Positions 17,533 to 27,309 of a stretch of DNA of 64,000 bases are shown here, in pieces. Below the pieces are notes generated by a model. That model worked only from the letters and a program-made list of their open reading frames with translations, was not told the origin of the DNA and did no database searches. The stretch lies in the NCBI RefSeq assembly GCF_040548815.1, contig NZ_JBEPSM010000002.1, positions 744,001-808,000 of the forward strand. The letters are read 5' to 3'. The number at the start of each line of letters is the position of its first letter. Position 1 is the stretch's first letter. Origin of the DNA: Kaistia defluvii. Its GTDB lineage: Bacteria; Pseudomonadota; Alphaproteobacteria; Rhizobiales; Kaistiaceae. The position numbers and the translations under genes are program-made.

Positions 17533-18357
17533 TCAGTGCGTCATCAAGACCGGCAGGCTCAGGCCAGTCAGCATGCCGCGCGTCGCGCCGCCGAGGATCC
17601 ATTCCAGCAGCCGGCTATGGCCATAGGCGCCCATGATGATGATGCCGGAATCGGCGTCGATCGCCGCCTGGCGGATGGCCTTGGCGACGTCCTTGCCAGG
17701 ATTGGGCACCTTGCGGATGCTGCTTTCCACGCCGTGGCGCAGCAGGTGGCCGCAGAGCCGCTCGCCGGTCGGCAGCTTCTTGCCGTCGTCGACCAGCACC
17801 ACTTCGACATGCTTGGCCATTTTCAGGAACGGCATGGAGGCGCGCACGGCGCGCGCGGCGGTGATCGTCCCGTCCCAGGCGATCATGATGCGGCTCGGGT
17901 CGATCGTCGTCTTGCCCTTGCGCGGCACGATCAGCAGCGGCGCGCCCGCATTGAACAGCACGGCCTCGATCAGCGCTTCGCGCACCGGCTCGGGATGGTC
18001 CGGGTCGTCCTCGCCGATGATGACGAGATCGGCCAAGCGCACTTCGTGCACGATGCCGTCCAGGCCGCCGCCGGCCATGACGTCGACCAGATGCGCCTCG
18101 CCCTCGATGCCGGTTTCTGCGGCGATCTTGTGGAAGGCGTCGATCGCCGTCTCCGCTTCCTTCATCGCCTGGTTCCGGGCGCTGATCATGAAGTCGGCCG
18201 GCACGGGCGCCACGGCATAGCCGGGCACGATCGGATCATAGGCGAGCGAAAGGCCGGTCAGATGGGCGCCGAGACGCTTGGCGAGATCGGCCGCGGCGCG
18301 CGCGGCCGGCCGGTCGCCGGCCAGATCGACGACGACGCTGATGTCCTTGATATCCAT
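17533..18357 (-). CDS. Universal stress protein, tandem-domain
   Basis: A 274-residue protein with two Usp domains in tandem. The first begins MDIKDISVVVDLAGDRPAARAA and the second near SRIMIAWDGTITAARAVRAS. The C-terminal domain ends in the ATP-binding signature G-x2-G-x9-G-x-T (MGAYGHSRLLEWILGGATRG), so at least this domain probably binds ATP. UspA-type proteins accumulate under starvation and oxidative stress. The N-terminal domain lacks the full signature. Confidence 0.9.
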   Translation of the reverse strand: MDIKDISVVVDLAGDRPAARAAADLAKRLGAHLTGLSLAYDPIVPGYAVAPVPADFMISARNQAMKEAETAIDAFHKIAAETGIEGEAHLVDVMAGGGLDGIVHEVRLADLVIIGEDDPDHPEPVREALIEAVLFNAGAPLLIVPRKGKTTIDPSRIMIAWDGTITAARAVRASMPFLKMAKHVEVVLVDDGKKLPTGERLCGHLLRHGVESSIRKVPNPGKDVAKAIRQAAIDADSGIIIMGAYGHSRLLEWILGGATRGMLTGLSLPVLMTH

Positions 18358-18448
18358 GATGCGCTCCCTTGGCTCTCTCGATCCTGGCGAGGCTAGAGTC
18401 TACTCCGACCACGCGCTTTGAGAAGGATCAATCGGCAAATATGCGCAA

Positions 18449-19819
18449 CTAGTAGGCGTGGCGGCGGAAGACTTCGCTGATGTCGCCGTTCCACTCCGTC
18501 CGGCATTCGTGGAGCAGCCGCTCGGCCAGGGTCTGGCCGCTGGCGACGATCTCCTCGAGCGGCTGCAGATAGACCGTCTCGTCATGGCCGTCGCTGTTGA
18601 GATAGCCGCGCGCCGTCAGTCCGCGCCGTGCGATCTGCACCATTTCGCGGGCGATATCGCGGACCGTGTGGTTGCGGAACGGCGTCGAAAGCGCGGTGCG
18701 GGGCACGCCGTCGCGCAGGGCCTGCCGCTCCTCCACCGTCCAGTCCTTGACCAGTTCCCACGCCGCGTCGAGCGAGGGCTGGTCGTAGAGCAGGCCGACC
18801 CAGAGCGCCGGCAGCGCGGTGAGCGGCCGCCACGGACCGGCATCGGCCCCGCGCATCTCGATGTACTTCTTCAGCCGCACGTCGGGGAACAACGTGGTGA
18901 GATGGTTGTTCCAGTCCGACAGCGTCGCGATCTCGCCCGGCAGGCCCGGCAGTTCGCCCTTCAGCAGGTCGCGGAACGACTGGCCGGCGACGTCGTGATA
19001 GGTGTCGCCGCGCTTGACGAAATACATCGGCACGTCGAGCGCCCAGTCGACATAGCGCTCGAAGCCGAAGCCGTCCTCGAAGGCGAAGGGGATCAGGCCG
19101 GAGCGCTGATTGTCGGTATCGCGCCAGATCTCGGCGCGGTTCGACAGCAGTCCGTTGGCGGCGTTGTCGATGAAGGGCGAGTTGGCGAACAGCGCCGTCG
19201 CGATCGGCTGCAGCGCCAGCGAGACGCGCATCTTCTTGACCATGTCGGCTTCGTCGGAGAAGTCGAGATTCACCTGCACCGTGGAGGTGCGGAACATCAT
19301 GTCGAGGCCGCGCGTGCCGACCTTCGGCATGTAGCGGGCCATGATCTCGTAGCGCGATTTCGGCATCACCGGCGTCTCGGCCAGCGACCAGATCGGCGAG
19401 GTGCCGAGGCCGATGAAACCGATGCCGAGCGGCTCGGCGCACTGCCGCACCTGGGCGAGATGCGCGTGCAGTTCGCGGCAGGTTTGGTGGATCGTCTCCA
19501 GCGGCGCGCCGGAAAGCTCGAACTGGCCGCCGGGCTCCAGCGAGATGGCGCCGCCGCCGATGGGGTCGACCAGGCCGATGATCAGGCCGCGATCCTCGAT
19601 CGGCTGCCAGCCGAGAAGACCTTCCATCAGGCGGAGGATACGCTCGATGCCGCGCGGGCCCTCATAGGGGACGGGCGTCAGGTCATCGGTGTAGAAGCCG
19701 AATTTCTCGTGCTCGGTGCCAATCCGCCACTGCGCTTTGGGCTTGGAGCCGCTGGCAATTACGTCGACGAGTTCGTCGCGCGATTCGACGATCGTGGAAT
19801 CGGTAGCGTCGCGGGCCAT
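18449..19819 (-). CDS. gshA: Glutamate--cysteine ligase (plant/alphaproteobacterial type)
   Basis: A 456-residue gamma-glutamylcysteine synthetase, the first enzyme of glutathione synthesis. Key segments are WRIGTEHEKFGF, SLEPGGQFELSGAPLETIHQTC, and MEGLLGWQPIEDRG, which match the GCS2 family found in plants and alphaproteobacteria rather than the E. coli GshA. The frame is open 26 codons upstream, but GGAG 6 nt before ATG 19819 and the family length favour this start. The adjoining gene on the other strand is an SDR, not gshB, so the second step is encoded elsewhere. Confidence 0.92.
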   Translation of the reverse strand: MARDATDSTIVESRDELVDVIASGSKPKAQWRIGTEHEKFGFYTDDLTPVPYEGPRGIERILRLMEGLLGWQPIEDRGLIIGLVDPIGGGAISLEPGGQFELSGAPLETIHQTCRELHAHLAQVRQCAEPLGIGFIGLGTSPIWSLAETPVMPKSRYEIMARYMPKVGTRGLDMMFRTSTVQVNLDFSDEADMVKKMRVSLALQPIATALFANSPFIDNAANGLLSNRAEIWRDTDNQRSGLIPFAFEDGFGFERYVDWALDVPMYFVKRGDTYHDVAGQSFRDLLKGELPGLPGEIATLSDWNNHLTTLFPDVRLKKYIEMRGADAGPWRPLTALPALWVGLLYDQPSLDAAWELVKDWTVEERQALRDGVPRTALSTPFRNHTVRDIAREMVQIARRGLTARGYLNSDGHDETVYLQPLEEIVASGQTLAERLLHECRTEWNGDISEVFRRHAY

Positions 19820-19978
19820 GAGTACTCCGAAGCAGTGAGGCGCGGCACAGTAGCGGCGCGCCAGGGGAACGGCAATGGAGGGGCCATTACCTCGCAAAAC
19901 CGAGACGGGCGGTGGACCGATCGCCTGAATCGGTGCACCGATAGCACCGAGGACATGCTTTCAGGGAGGAAAATCAGA

Positions 19979-20725
19979 ATGACCGATTCGGCGAGACCGG
20001 TTGCCATCATCACCGGAGGGACGCGCGGCATCGGCGCGGCGATCGCCCGGGCGCTTGCTTCGCGGGGCGTCGACCTCGTGCTTTCCGGCCGCCATCGCGA
20101 CGAGCCGGTGGAGAAGCTGATGCGCGAACTCGGCGCCGTCACCGGCGTGCTGTTCCATGCCGCCGATGCGGCCGATCCGGCTTCGGCGCCGGCGATCGTC
20201 GATGCCGCGCTCGCGCGCTTCGGCCGGGTTGACTATCTCGTTCCCTCGGCCGGCGGCGCCGTGCCGGGCACGGCTTTGACGGTCACGCCGGAGGCTTGGG
20301 AGAATGCCTTTCGCGTTCACGTCCATGCGCCGTTCCACCTGTTCCGCGCGGCGCACGCGTCGCTCGCGAAGCAGGGCGGGGCGATGCTCCTGATCTCGTC
20401 AGTGGCGGGCCTGCGCGGCTGCCCGGCGACCATTGCCTACCAGACCGTCAAGGGCGCGCTGCCGCAGATGGGCCGGGCGCTCGCCCGCGACCATGGCCAT
20501 GAAGGCATCCGCATCAACACGATCTGCCCCGGCATCATCGAAACCCGCTTCCACGAGGCGATGACGCCGGAAGCGCGCGCCAACAACCTCGCCAACCGCA
20601 TCCCGCTGCAGCGCCTCGGCACCCCCGAGCAGGTGGCGACCGCCGCCGTCGAGCTGCTGACCAACGAGTTCATCACCGGCGAGACGCTGGTGGTCGATGG
20701 CGGCATGAGCATGCGGATGGTCTGA
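19979..20725 (+). CDS. Short-chain dehydrogenase/reductase (3-ketoacyl-ACP-reductase-like)
   Basis: A 248-residue classical SDR. It has the dinucleotide-binding motif TGGTRGIG (residues 13-20), a SAGG variant of NNAG, the catalytic Ser in LISSVAGL, and the YxxxK pair in AYQTVKGAL. It ends with VVDGGMSM. AGGGAGGA lies 9 nt before ATG 19979. The open frame extends far upstream, antisense to gshA, but that part is a shadow. Substrate and cofactor preference cannot be read from the sequence. Confidence 0.9.
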   Translation: MTDSARPVAIITGGTRGIGAAIARALASRGVDLVLSGRHRDEPVEKLMRELGAVTGVLFHAADAADPASAPAIVDAALARFGRVDYLVPSAGGAVPGTALTVTPEAWENAFRVHVHAPFHLFRAAHASLAKQGGAMLLISSVAGLRGCPATIAYQTVKGALPQMGRALARDHGHEGIRINTICPGIIETRFHEAMTPEARANNLANRIPLQRLGTPEQVATAAVELLTNEFITGETLVVDGGMSMRMV

Positions 20726-20730
20726 TTACG

Positions 20731-20763
20731 AAACCCGGAAGGCCCACGCCTTCCGGGTTTTCT
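20731..20763. terminator. Bidirectional terminator between SDR and EamA genes
   Basis: AAACCCGGAAGG (20731-20742) pairs perfectly with CCTTCCGGGTTT (20749-20760) across CCCACG. The symmetric A and T ends supply a T run on both strands. It lies 5 bp after the SDR stop and 9 bp from the EamA stop. Confidence 0.85.
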
Positions 20764-20769
20764 CGTTCC

Positions 20770-21723
20770 TCAGCGCCGGCCGAGCACGATGACGTTGCCG
20801 ACCATGACGAGGGCGAGGCCGGCGATCGCGAAGACCGTCCAGTGATAGCCTTCCGCGAAGGTCGAGATCAGCAGGGCGAAGACGGGGAACAGCACCGTCG
20901 AATAGCCGGCGCGGCCTGAGCCGATCCGGCCGAGCAGCGTCAGATAGGCAAAGAAGGCGACCACCGAGGACAGCAGCGCCAGCCATAGCAGCGAGGCGAT
21001 GTACTGGAAGGACGGGTCGAAGATGAACGGCTTGCCGAGCAGCGCCGCGGTGATCGCCAGGATCGCCGCGCCATAGGCCATGCCCCAGGCGCTGGCCGAG
21101 ACGACCGGAATGCCGCGTTTCTGCGCCGAGGCGGAAATCATGTTGCCGATGCAGAAGAACAGCGTGCCGCCGACGCAGAGCAGCAGGCCGATGGCCGCGT
21201 CGTGGTCGATCTCGGTGCCGGCGATCTCAGGCCAGAACATCAGCGCCACGCCGCCGAAGCCGAAGGCGGCGCCGAGCAGCACGCGCCGGTCGACCGACTG
21301 GCGCAGGAAGATCGCGCCAAGCAGCATGTTGAAGACCGAGGCGAGCGAGAAGATGACGGCGAGCAGGCCCGAGGCCAGCTTGGCGCCGCCGATATAGAAC
21401 TGCAGGAAATTCATCGAGAAGATGAAGAAGCCGAGCCCGATGAAGCGCAGATGGTCGGCGAGCGGGAAGGCGAGGCGGTGGCGGCGCACGATCGCCCAGC
21501 CGAACATCACCAGCGAGGCGAGCAGGAACCGCCAGGTCAGCGCCACCTGGGGTGCGACGACGCCGAGCTGCAGCTTGAGCGCGATCCAGCTCGTGCTCCA
21601 GGCAAACACGGTGACCGCATAGAGCGAATAATCGAGCCGTGTCATCGCCGCCTCGGAGGGCTTGGCGCGTGGGAGGGCGGCCGGGGCGATTTCGGTCGCG
21701 TGGGTATCGGTTGGGGGAGACAT
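20770..21723 (-). CDS. EamA/DMT-family transporter
   Basis: A ten-helix drug/metabolite exporter of about 317 residues with two EamA repeats, the first starting YSLYAVTVFAWSTSWIALKLQ in outline and the second near AIGLLLCVGGTLFFCIGNM. Possible starts are ATG 21753, ATG 21723 and ATG 21645. The last has the best ribosome-binding site (GAGG, 5 nt) and gives the usual family length of about 290, so the true protein may be shorter. The substrate is not predictable. Confidence 0.85.
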   Translation of the reverse strand: MSPPTDTHATEIAPAALPRAKPSEAAMTRLDYSLYAVTVFAWSTSWIALKLQLGVVAPQVALTWRFLLASLVMFGWAIVRRHRLAFPLADHLRFIGLGFFIFSMNFLQFYIGGAKLASGLLAVIFSLASVFNMLLGAIFLRQSVDRRVLLGAAFGFGGVALMFWPEIAGTEIDHDAAIGLLLCVGGTLFFCIGNMISASAQKRGIPVVSASAWGMAYGAAILAITAALLGKPFIFDPSFQYIASLLWLALLSSVVAFFAYLTLLGRIGSGRAGYSTVLFPVFALLISTFAEGYHWTVFAIAGLALVMVGNVIVLGRR

Positions 21724-22000
21724 GCGGCGATCCGGATGGCTGGGGGACTGCACCGAGAGCAGGAACCCCGCACCCCGTCCAGCAAATCTTTGTGAGCGGT
21801 GACGTCACCCAGATTGATGGGTCCGATGTTGCAATGCGGGAAAGTCGCGGAATTCAGCGCCTAATTGCGAAGGCGTCGCGCTTGGCCCGCGGGCGAAAAC
21901 CGGCGCCGCCGCGGCCGCTCGGCAAAGCTTACCGCGATTTAATGAGAAACGTTCAGGCGACCGCGCCATAGCAATAGCGGGGGACGCAGGAAAGCTCGTC

Positions 22001-23332
22001 ATGCGCAGATCCGTTGTTGCCGTGCTGGTTGTTGCCGCAGTGGTTGTCGTCGGGGTTGCTTATCGGGAGGGGCTTCTTCCCGCCTCGATCGACCGGTTCG
22101 CGGCCAGCGACGGTCCGCCGGCGGATGCAGGAGGCGGTGGCGGCGGGGGTAAGGGCGGGCGGCGCAACGCCACGCCGTCCGTGACGGTCACCCAGGCGGA
22201 GACCGGCGACCTGCCGGTCCGGCGCTCTACCATCGGCTGGATCAATTCGGTCGCCTCGACCCCCGTGACGACGCAGCAGCAGGGTGTCGTCACCCGCATC
22301 GCACTCGCGAACGGCGCCGACGTGAAGGCCGGCGATCTCCTGGTCCAGCTCGACGATCGCGCCGCGCAGGCAACGCTGGCGCGCGACCGGGCGGCGCTCA
22401 CCCGCGACCAGGCCACCGTCGTTGCCACCACGGCCGACCTGAAGCGCGCGCAGGACCTCGTCGCCCGCAAGGTCGATTCCAGCCAGCAGCTCGACCAGGC
22501 CGTCGCGGCCGCCGCCAGCGCCGCCGCCGTGGTCACGCTGGATCAGGCGAATATCGACGCCGATCAGGTGGTGGTCGACGACATGCGCATCACCGCGCCG
22601 CATGATGGCCGGCTCGGCGCCTTTCTGATCACGGTCGGCAGCCTCGTCCAGCCGGGCAACTCGGTGGTGATGCTGACCGACATGACCCATCTCGAGGCCA
22701 ATTTCACCGTCTCCGACGCCGATGTCTGCTTGCTGCGGCAGTCCCTGGCGGCAGGCTCCGTGCCGGTGCGCGTTTCGCCCTCGAACCAGCCGACGGCGGT
22801 GGCTATCGGCCCGAAGGCCGCCGCCGCGACGCAGCCTCACCCCGCGACCCCGGCCGGCAGCTCGGCCGAGGCGACGGTCGATTTCATCGACAGCACCATC
22901 AATACCAGCTCCGGCACGATGGCGGTCCGCGCCGCCGTGCCGAACGACAACCGGCTGTTCTGGCCGGGGCAGGCGGTCAAGGTCGATGTCGATCTCGGCA
23001 TGCACACCAACGTCGTGCTGGTTCCCACCGTCGCGGTTCAGCCGGGGCAGCAGGGTTCCAATGTCTTCGTCGTCAAGCCGGACCAGACCATCGACGTCCG
23101 TCCGGTCGAGCTTGCCGGCATTGTCGGGGATCGCGCCGGCATTGTCTCGGGCCTCCAGGCCGGCGAGGCGGTGGTGACCGAGGGTCAGCTCTCGCTTGCC
23201 AGCGGCACGAAGGTGAACGTCCGGGACGCCAAGCCGGCCGTCGCGCCGCCGCCAAAGGGAGCGCCGAAAACCGGGCCGCAGACAAGCTCGAGCGCGCCTC
23301 AAGCGGTCAGCGGATCGGAGGCCAAGCTGTGA
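22001..23332 (+). CDS. RND efflux periplasmic adaptor (MdtA-like)
   Basis: A 443-residue membrane fusion protein. An N-terminal hydrophobic anchor (SVVAVLVVAAVVVVGVAY) is followed by a Gly-rich linker (residues 44-52). Next come the lipoyl half (TQQQGVVTRIALANGADVKAG), a coiled-coil hairpin rich in Ala, the second half (ITAPHDGRLGAF), the beta-barrel, and a Pro/Ser-rich tail. The stop overlaps the permease start by 4 bp (GTGA), indicating translational coupling. Its function is to couple the pump to an outer-membrane channel, which is not encoded here. Confidence 0.92.
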   Translation: MRRSVVAVLVVAAVVVVGVAYREGLLPASIDRFAASDGPPADAGGGGGGGKGGRRNATPSVTVTQAETGDLPVRRSTIGWINSVASTPVTTQQQGVVTRIALANGADVKAGDLLVQLDDRAAQATLARDRAALTRDQATVVATTADLKRAQDLVARKVDSSQQLDQAVAAAASAAAVVTLDQANIDADQVVVDDMRITAPHDGRLGAFLITVGSLVQPGNSVVMLTDMTHLEANFTVSDADVCLLRQSLAAGSVPVRVSPSNQPTAVAIGPKAAAATQPHPATPAGSSAEATVDFIDSTINTSSGTMAVRAAVPNDNRLFWPGQAVKVDVDLGMHTNVVLVPTVAVQPGQQGSNVFVVKPDQTIDVRPVELAGIVGDRAGIVSGLQAGEAVVTEGQLSLASGTKVNVRDAKPAVAPPPKGAPKTGPQTSSSAPQAVSGSEAKL

Positions 23333-26300
23333 AGATCTCCGAGCTCTGCATCCGCCGCCCGGTCGCGACCATTCTGTTCTTCCTCGGGGTCGCCATGGGC
23401 GGCGTCTTCGCCTACCAGCAATTGCCGGTGGCGGCGTTGCCGGAAGTCAGCTTCCCCACCATCAGCGTCAGCGCGCAATTGCCCGGCGCCTCGCCGCAGA
23501 CCATGGCGACCGCCGTCGCCACGCCGTTGATCAAGCAGTTCGAGACCATCTCGGGCATCGACACGATCAGCGCCACCAGCTCGCTCGGCAATTCGCAGAT
23601 CGTGCTGCAATTCGCGCTCAACCAGAACATCGACACCGCCGCCGGCGACGTTCAGGCGGCGATCGACCGCTCGCTGCGGCAATTGCCGCCGAACATGCAG
23701 AACCCGCCCAGCTACCGGAAGGTCAATCCGGCCGATGCGCCGGTGCTGCTGCTGGCCGTGCAGGGCGATACGCTGCCGATGTCGACGCTCGACGATTTCG
23801 CCGAGAACGTGATCTCGCCCAGCCTTTCCACGCTTCCCGGCATCGCGCAGGTCGGCGTCTATGGCGGCCAGACCTATGCCGTCCGCGTCCAGGCCGATCC
23901 CGACAAGCTCGCCACGCGCAATATCGGCCTCGATCAGATCGCGTCGGCGCTTGCCGCCGCCAACGACCAGACGCCGGTCGGCACGATGCAGAACCGGAGC
24001 CAGTCGCTCGTCATCGACGCGCCGACGCAGATGACAAACGCCGCGGCCTTCAAGCAGCTGATCATCGCCAATCCGAACGGCAGCCCGGTGCGGCTTTCGG
24101 ATGTCGCCAATGTCGTCGACGGCGTGCAGAACGCGCAGACGGCCGGCTGGTATGACGGCACGCGCTCGATCGTGCTGGCGATCCAACGCCAGCCGAGCGC
24201 CAACACCGTCGCCGTGGTCGATGCCGTCAACGCGCAGCTGCCCAAGCTGATGGCGTCGATGCCTGCCTCGATGACGATCAAGGTGCTGAACGACCGTTCG
24301 ACCTCGATCCGCGCCGCTATCGCCGACGTGCAGACCACGCTGGCGATCACCATCGGCCTGGTGATCCTGGTGATCTACCTGTTCCTGGGCAAGGTTTCCG
24401 CCACCTTCATCCCGGCGCTCTCCGTGCCGCTGTCGCTAGTGGCGGCCTTTGGCGGCATGTATTTCTTCGGCTTCAGCGTCGACAACATCTCGCTGCTCGG
24501 CCTGACGCTCGCCGTCGGCCTCGTCGTCGACGATGCGATCGTCATGCTCGAAAACATCATGCGCCATGTCGAGGAAGGCATGCCGCCCTTCGAGGCGGCG
24601 CTGGTCGGCAGCCGCGAGGTCGGCGCGACCATCGTCTCCATGACGCTGTCCCTTGTCGCCGTGTTCCTGCCGGTGCTGCTGATGGGCGGCGTCATCGGCC
24701 GGCTGTTCAACGAGTTCGGCGTCGTCGTGACGCTGGCGATCGGCGCGTCGATGGTGGTGTCGCTGACGCTGACGCCGATGCTGGCGGCGCGCCTGCCGAA
24801 ATCCGCCATCAGCCACGTCCGGCGGGGACCGGCCGCCTGGTTCGAGCGCGGCTTCCTCTGGGTCGAGGGACGCTATGACCGCGGCGTCGGCTGGTGCCTG
24901 GCGCATCGCTTCATCATCCTCGGCGTCTTCCTGGCCTCCGTCGTGGCGTCCGGCTGGCTGTTCATGACGCTGCCGAAGGGCTTCTTCCCGCAGGAGGATA
25001 TCGGCCAACTCTCGGTCTCGACCCAGGCGCGGCAGGATATCTCCTTCCAGGCCATGGTGGGGCTGCAGCGGCAGGTCGAGGCGACGTTGAAGGCCTCGCC
25101 CTATGTGGATCACGTCGCCTCCTTCGTCGGCGGTGGACCGGGATCGGTGACGCTGAACTCCGCCTCGCTGTCGGTGCAGCTGAAGCCGAAGGATGCGCGT
25201 CCGCCTGTCAATGTCGTCATGAACGATCTGCGGGCGCAGCTTTCGCGCATTCCCGGCATCCAGTCCTACATCCAGCCGGTGCAGAACCTGCGCATCGGCG
25301 GCGTCAGCTCGCAGAGCACCTACCAGCTGATGCTGCAGGCGATCGACCAACAGGCGCTGAACGACTGGGCGACGCGGATGACCACGGCGATGCGCGGCGA
25401 CCCGCATTTCGTCGACGTCGCCAACAATTTGCAGAACAACGCGCTGCAGGCCCGCATCGTCGTCGACCGCGACAAGGCGGATTCGCTCGGGATTTCCGCC
25501 GCCACCTTGCGCCAGACCCTGGAAGACGGCTTCGGCACCTCGACGGCGGCGACGATCCAGGCGACCGGCTCGAGCTACGACGTCATCCTCGAATATGATC
25601 CGGATCTGGCCTGGTCGGACAGCCTGCTTTCCGACATCCGCGTGCGCTCGTCGTCCGGCACGCTGGTGCCGCTGTCGAGCTTTGCCAGCGTCCAGCGCGC
25701 GGTCGGCCCCGTCACGGTCAACCAGCTTGGCCAGTTGCCGGCGGCGACCATCTCGTTCAACCTGCCGGACGGCGTCGCGCTCAGCCAGGCGACGGACCAG
25801 ATCGAGGTGCTGAAGCAGCAGATCGGCGTGCCGGCCAATGTCTACACCTCCTATGCCGGCACGGCGCAGGTGTTCCAGCAATCTTTGGCGACGCAGGGCA
25901 TCCTGATCTTCGCGGCGGTGCTGACGATCTATGTCGTGCTCGGCATGCTCTATGAGAGCTTCATCCACCCCCTCACCATCCTGTCCGGCCTGCCGGCGGC
26001 GGCCTTTGGCGCGCTCGTGGCGCTGAAGATCATGGGGCTCGATCTCTCGGTCATCGCGCTGATCGGCATCCTGATGCTGATCGGTATCGTCAAGAAGAAC
26101 GCGATCATGATGGTCGACGTCGCCATTGTCGGGCAGCGCGAGGAGGGCCTCGCGCCCGAGATGGCGATCCACCGAGCGGCGGTGCGTCGGTTCCGGCCGA
26201 TCATGATGACGACCTTCGCGGCCCTGCTCGGCGCGGTGCCGATCGCGCTCGGGACCGGCGCCAGCGCCGAACTGCGCCAGCCGCTCGGCATCGCGGTGGT

Positions 26301-26478
26301 CGGCGGCCTGCTGGTCTCGCAGCTTCTGACGCTGTTCATCACGCCGGTGATTTTTGTGGAGATGGAGCGCTTGAGCCGGTTCCTCGCCGGATTGCGCCAT
26401 GGCCCTTCGGCGGAGCCGGCGACGCCGGCCGGATCGCCTGCGGCGCCGGCACTGCTGCCGCAGCCGGCCGGAGAATAG
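23329..26478 (+). CDS. RND efflux permease (MdtB/MdtC-like)
   Basis: A 1049-residue RND pump starting at GTG 23329. It begins MKISELCIRRPVATILFF in outline. The helix-4 Asp pair is GLVVDDAIVMLEN and the helix-10 Lys is in GIVKKNAIMMVDVAI. The family is nearer to MdtBC/heteromeric RND pumps than to the MexF-like pump at 3699, but only one permease gene is present. It is cotranscribed with the adaptor through a 4-bp overlap. The two RND systems in this window are clearly separate acquisitions or ancient paralogues. Substrate unknown. Confidence 0.93.
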   Translation: MKISELCIRRPVATILFFLGVAMGGVFAYQQLPVAALPEVSFPTISVSAQLPGASPQTMATAVATPLIKQFETISGIDTISATSSLGNSQIVLQFALNQNIDTAAGDVQAAIDRSLRQLPPNMQNPPSYRKVNPADAPVLLLAVQGDTLPMSTLDDFAENVISPSLSTLPGIAQVGVYGGQTYAVRVQADPDKLATRNIGLDQIASALAAANDQTPVGTMQNRSQSLVIDAPTQMTNAAAFKQLIIANPNGSPVRLSDVANVVDGVQNAQTAGWYDGTRSIVLAIQRQPSANTVAVVDAVNAQLPKLMASMPASMTIKVLNDRSTSIRAAIADVQTTLAITIGLVILVIYLFLGKVSATFIPALSVPLSLVAAFGGMYFFGFSVDNISLLGLTLAVGLVVDDAIVMLENIMRHVEEGMPPFEAALVGSREVGATIVSMTLSLVAVFLPVLLMGGVIGRLFNEFGVVVTLAIGASMVVSLTLTPMLAARLPKSAISHVRRGPAAWFERGFLWVEGRYDRGVGWCLAHRFIILGVFLASVVASGWLFMTLPKGFFPQEDIGQLSVSTQARQDISFQAMVGLQRQVEATLKASPYVDHVASFVGGGPGSVTLNSASLSVQLKPKDARPPVNVVMNDLRAQLSRIPGIQSYIQPVQNLRIGGVSSQSTYQLMLQAIDQQALNDWATRMTTAMRGDPHFVDVANNLQNNALQARIVVDRDKADSLGISAATLRQTLEDGFGTSTAATIQATGSSYDVILEYDPDLAWSDSLLSDIRVRSSSGTLVPLSSFASVQRAVGPVTVNQLGQLPAATISFNLPDGVALSQATDQIEVLKQQIGVPANVYTSYAGTAQVFQQSLATQGILIFAAVLTIYVVLGMLYESFIHPLTILSGLPAAAFGALVALKIMGLDLSVIALIGILMLIGIVKKNAIMMVDVAIVGQREEGLAPEMAIHRAAVRRFRPIMMTTFAALLGAVPIALGTGASAELRQPLGIAVVGGLLVSQLLTLFITPVIFVEMERLSRFLAGLRHGPSAEPATPAGSPAAPALLPQPAGE

Positions 26479-26536
26479 CTTCGGCTCATTCGCGACAAGC
26501 GCGGGCTGGCGGAATCGTTCGGATCGGCATCTATTG

Positions 26537-27271
26537 ATGGACGCCGAATCCAAGCGAGCCGTCAGCCCCATGCGCATTCTCGTCGTCGAAAACTATCAAG
26601 CCACCTCGCTCGGCCTGATGCGGCCGGCGCTTGCCTCGGCCGGGGCGGTGATCGATATCCGCCGCGCCCATGAGGGCGACGCCTTGCCGGAAACCCCGGA
26701 AGGCTACGATGCGATCATCGTGCTCGGCGGTGGCCAGAGCGCGGTCGACGACGAGGCGCATCCCTATCTGCCGCGCCTCGCCCGCCTGATGCGCGCCTTT
26801 GGCGATGCCGACAAATCCGTGCTCGGCATCTGCCTGGGGTCGCAGATCCTGGCGCGCGGCTATGGCGCCAACAATATCCTGGGCCGGCCGACCGAATTCG
26901 GCTGGCAGGAAGTCACGCCGACGGAGGCGGGCCGCGACGATCCCGTCGTCGGCGTGCTGGAGGGCCCGTCGCCCCTGTTCCACTGGCATTCCGACACGTT
27001 CAGCCTGCCGGAGGGCGCCGTCCACCTGGCGACCAGCGCGCTGACGCCCAACCAGGCCTTTCGCATCGGCCGCGCCGTCTATGGCATCCAGTTCCACTTT
27101 GAGGCCGATACAGCGCTGGTGCGCGACTGGAGCGACACGTTCGGCGATGTCGCGGCGGAGATCGATCCGGACTGGCCGGAGCGCCATGCTCGCGAGGAAG
27201 GTCCGCTCGGCAGCCGCGCCGACGCCGCCGGAAGGGCGATCGCCCGTGCCTGGATCGCAACGATCCGGTAG
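26537..27271 (+). CDS. Class I glutamine amidotransferase-like protein
   Basis: A 244-residue protein with the triad-type glutamine amidotransferase fold. The nucleophile Cys sits in LGICLGSQILARG and the His in GIQFHFEAD, with LGGGQSAVDDEAHPYLP nearer the N-terminus. It resembles GMP-synthase-like amidotransferases that stand alone, such as those involved in glutamine-amide or polyamine metabolism. ATG 26570 (MRILVVEN) is an equally likely start. No synthetase partner lies beside it, so the acceptor of the ammonia is unknown. Confidence 0.82.
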   Translation: MDAESKRAVSPMRILVVENYQATSLGLMRPALASAGAVIDIRRAHEGDALPETPEGYDAIIVLGGGQSAVDDEAHPYLPRLARLMRAFGDADKSVLGICLGSQILARGYGANNILGRPTEFGWQEVTPTEAGRDDPVVGVLEGPSPLFHWHSDTFSLPEGAVHLATSALTPNQAFRIGRAVYGIQFHFEADTALVRDWSDTFGDVAAEIDPDWPERHAREEGPLGSRADAAGRAIARAWIATIR

Positions 27272-27309
27272 GCGGGCTCGTCAAACGTTCCTAAGGATGC
27301 CGAACGCCG

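Noticed and set aside
18458..19978. 507-codon N-terminal extension of the SDR frame, antisense to gshA
   Set aside because: gshA is a clear family member on the other strand; the SDR starts at 19979 with its own ribosome-binding site.
22128..22162. G-rich tract, considered as G-quadruplex or regulatory element
   Set aside because: It encodes the Gly-rich linker of the adaptor protein and is explained by coding function.
24436..26577. 713-codon minus-strand frame over the second RND permease
   Set aside because: Antisense shadow without recognisable domains; the permease has all RND motifs.
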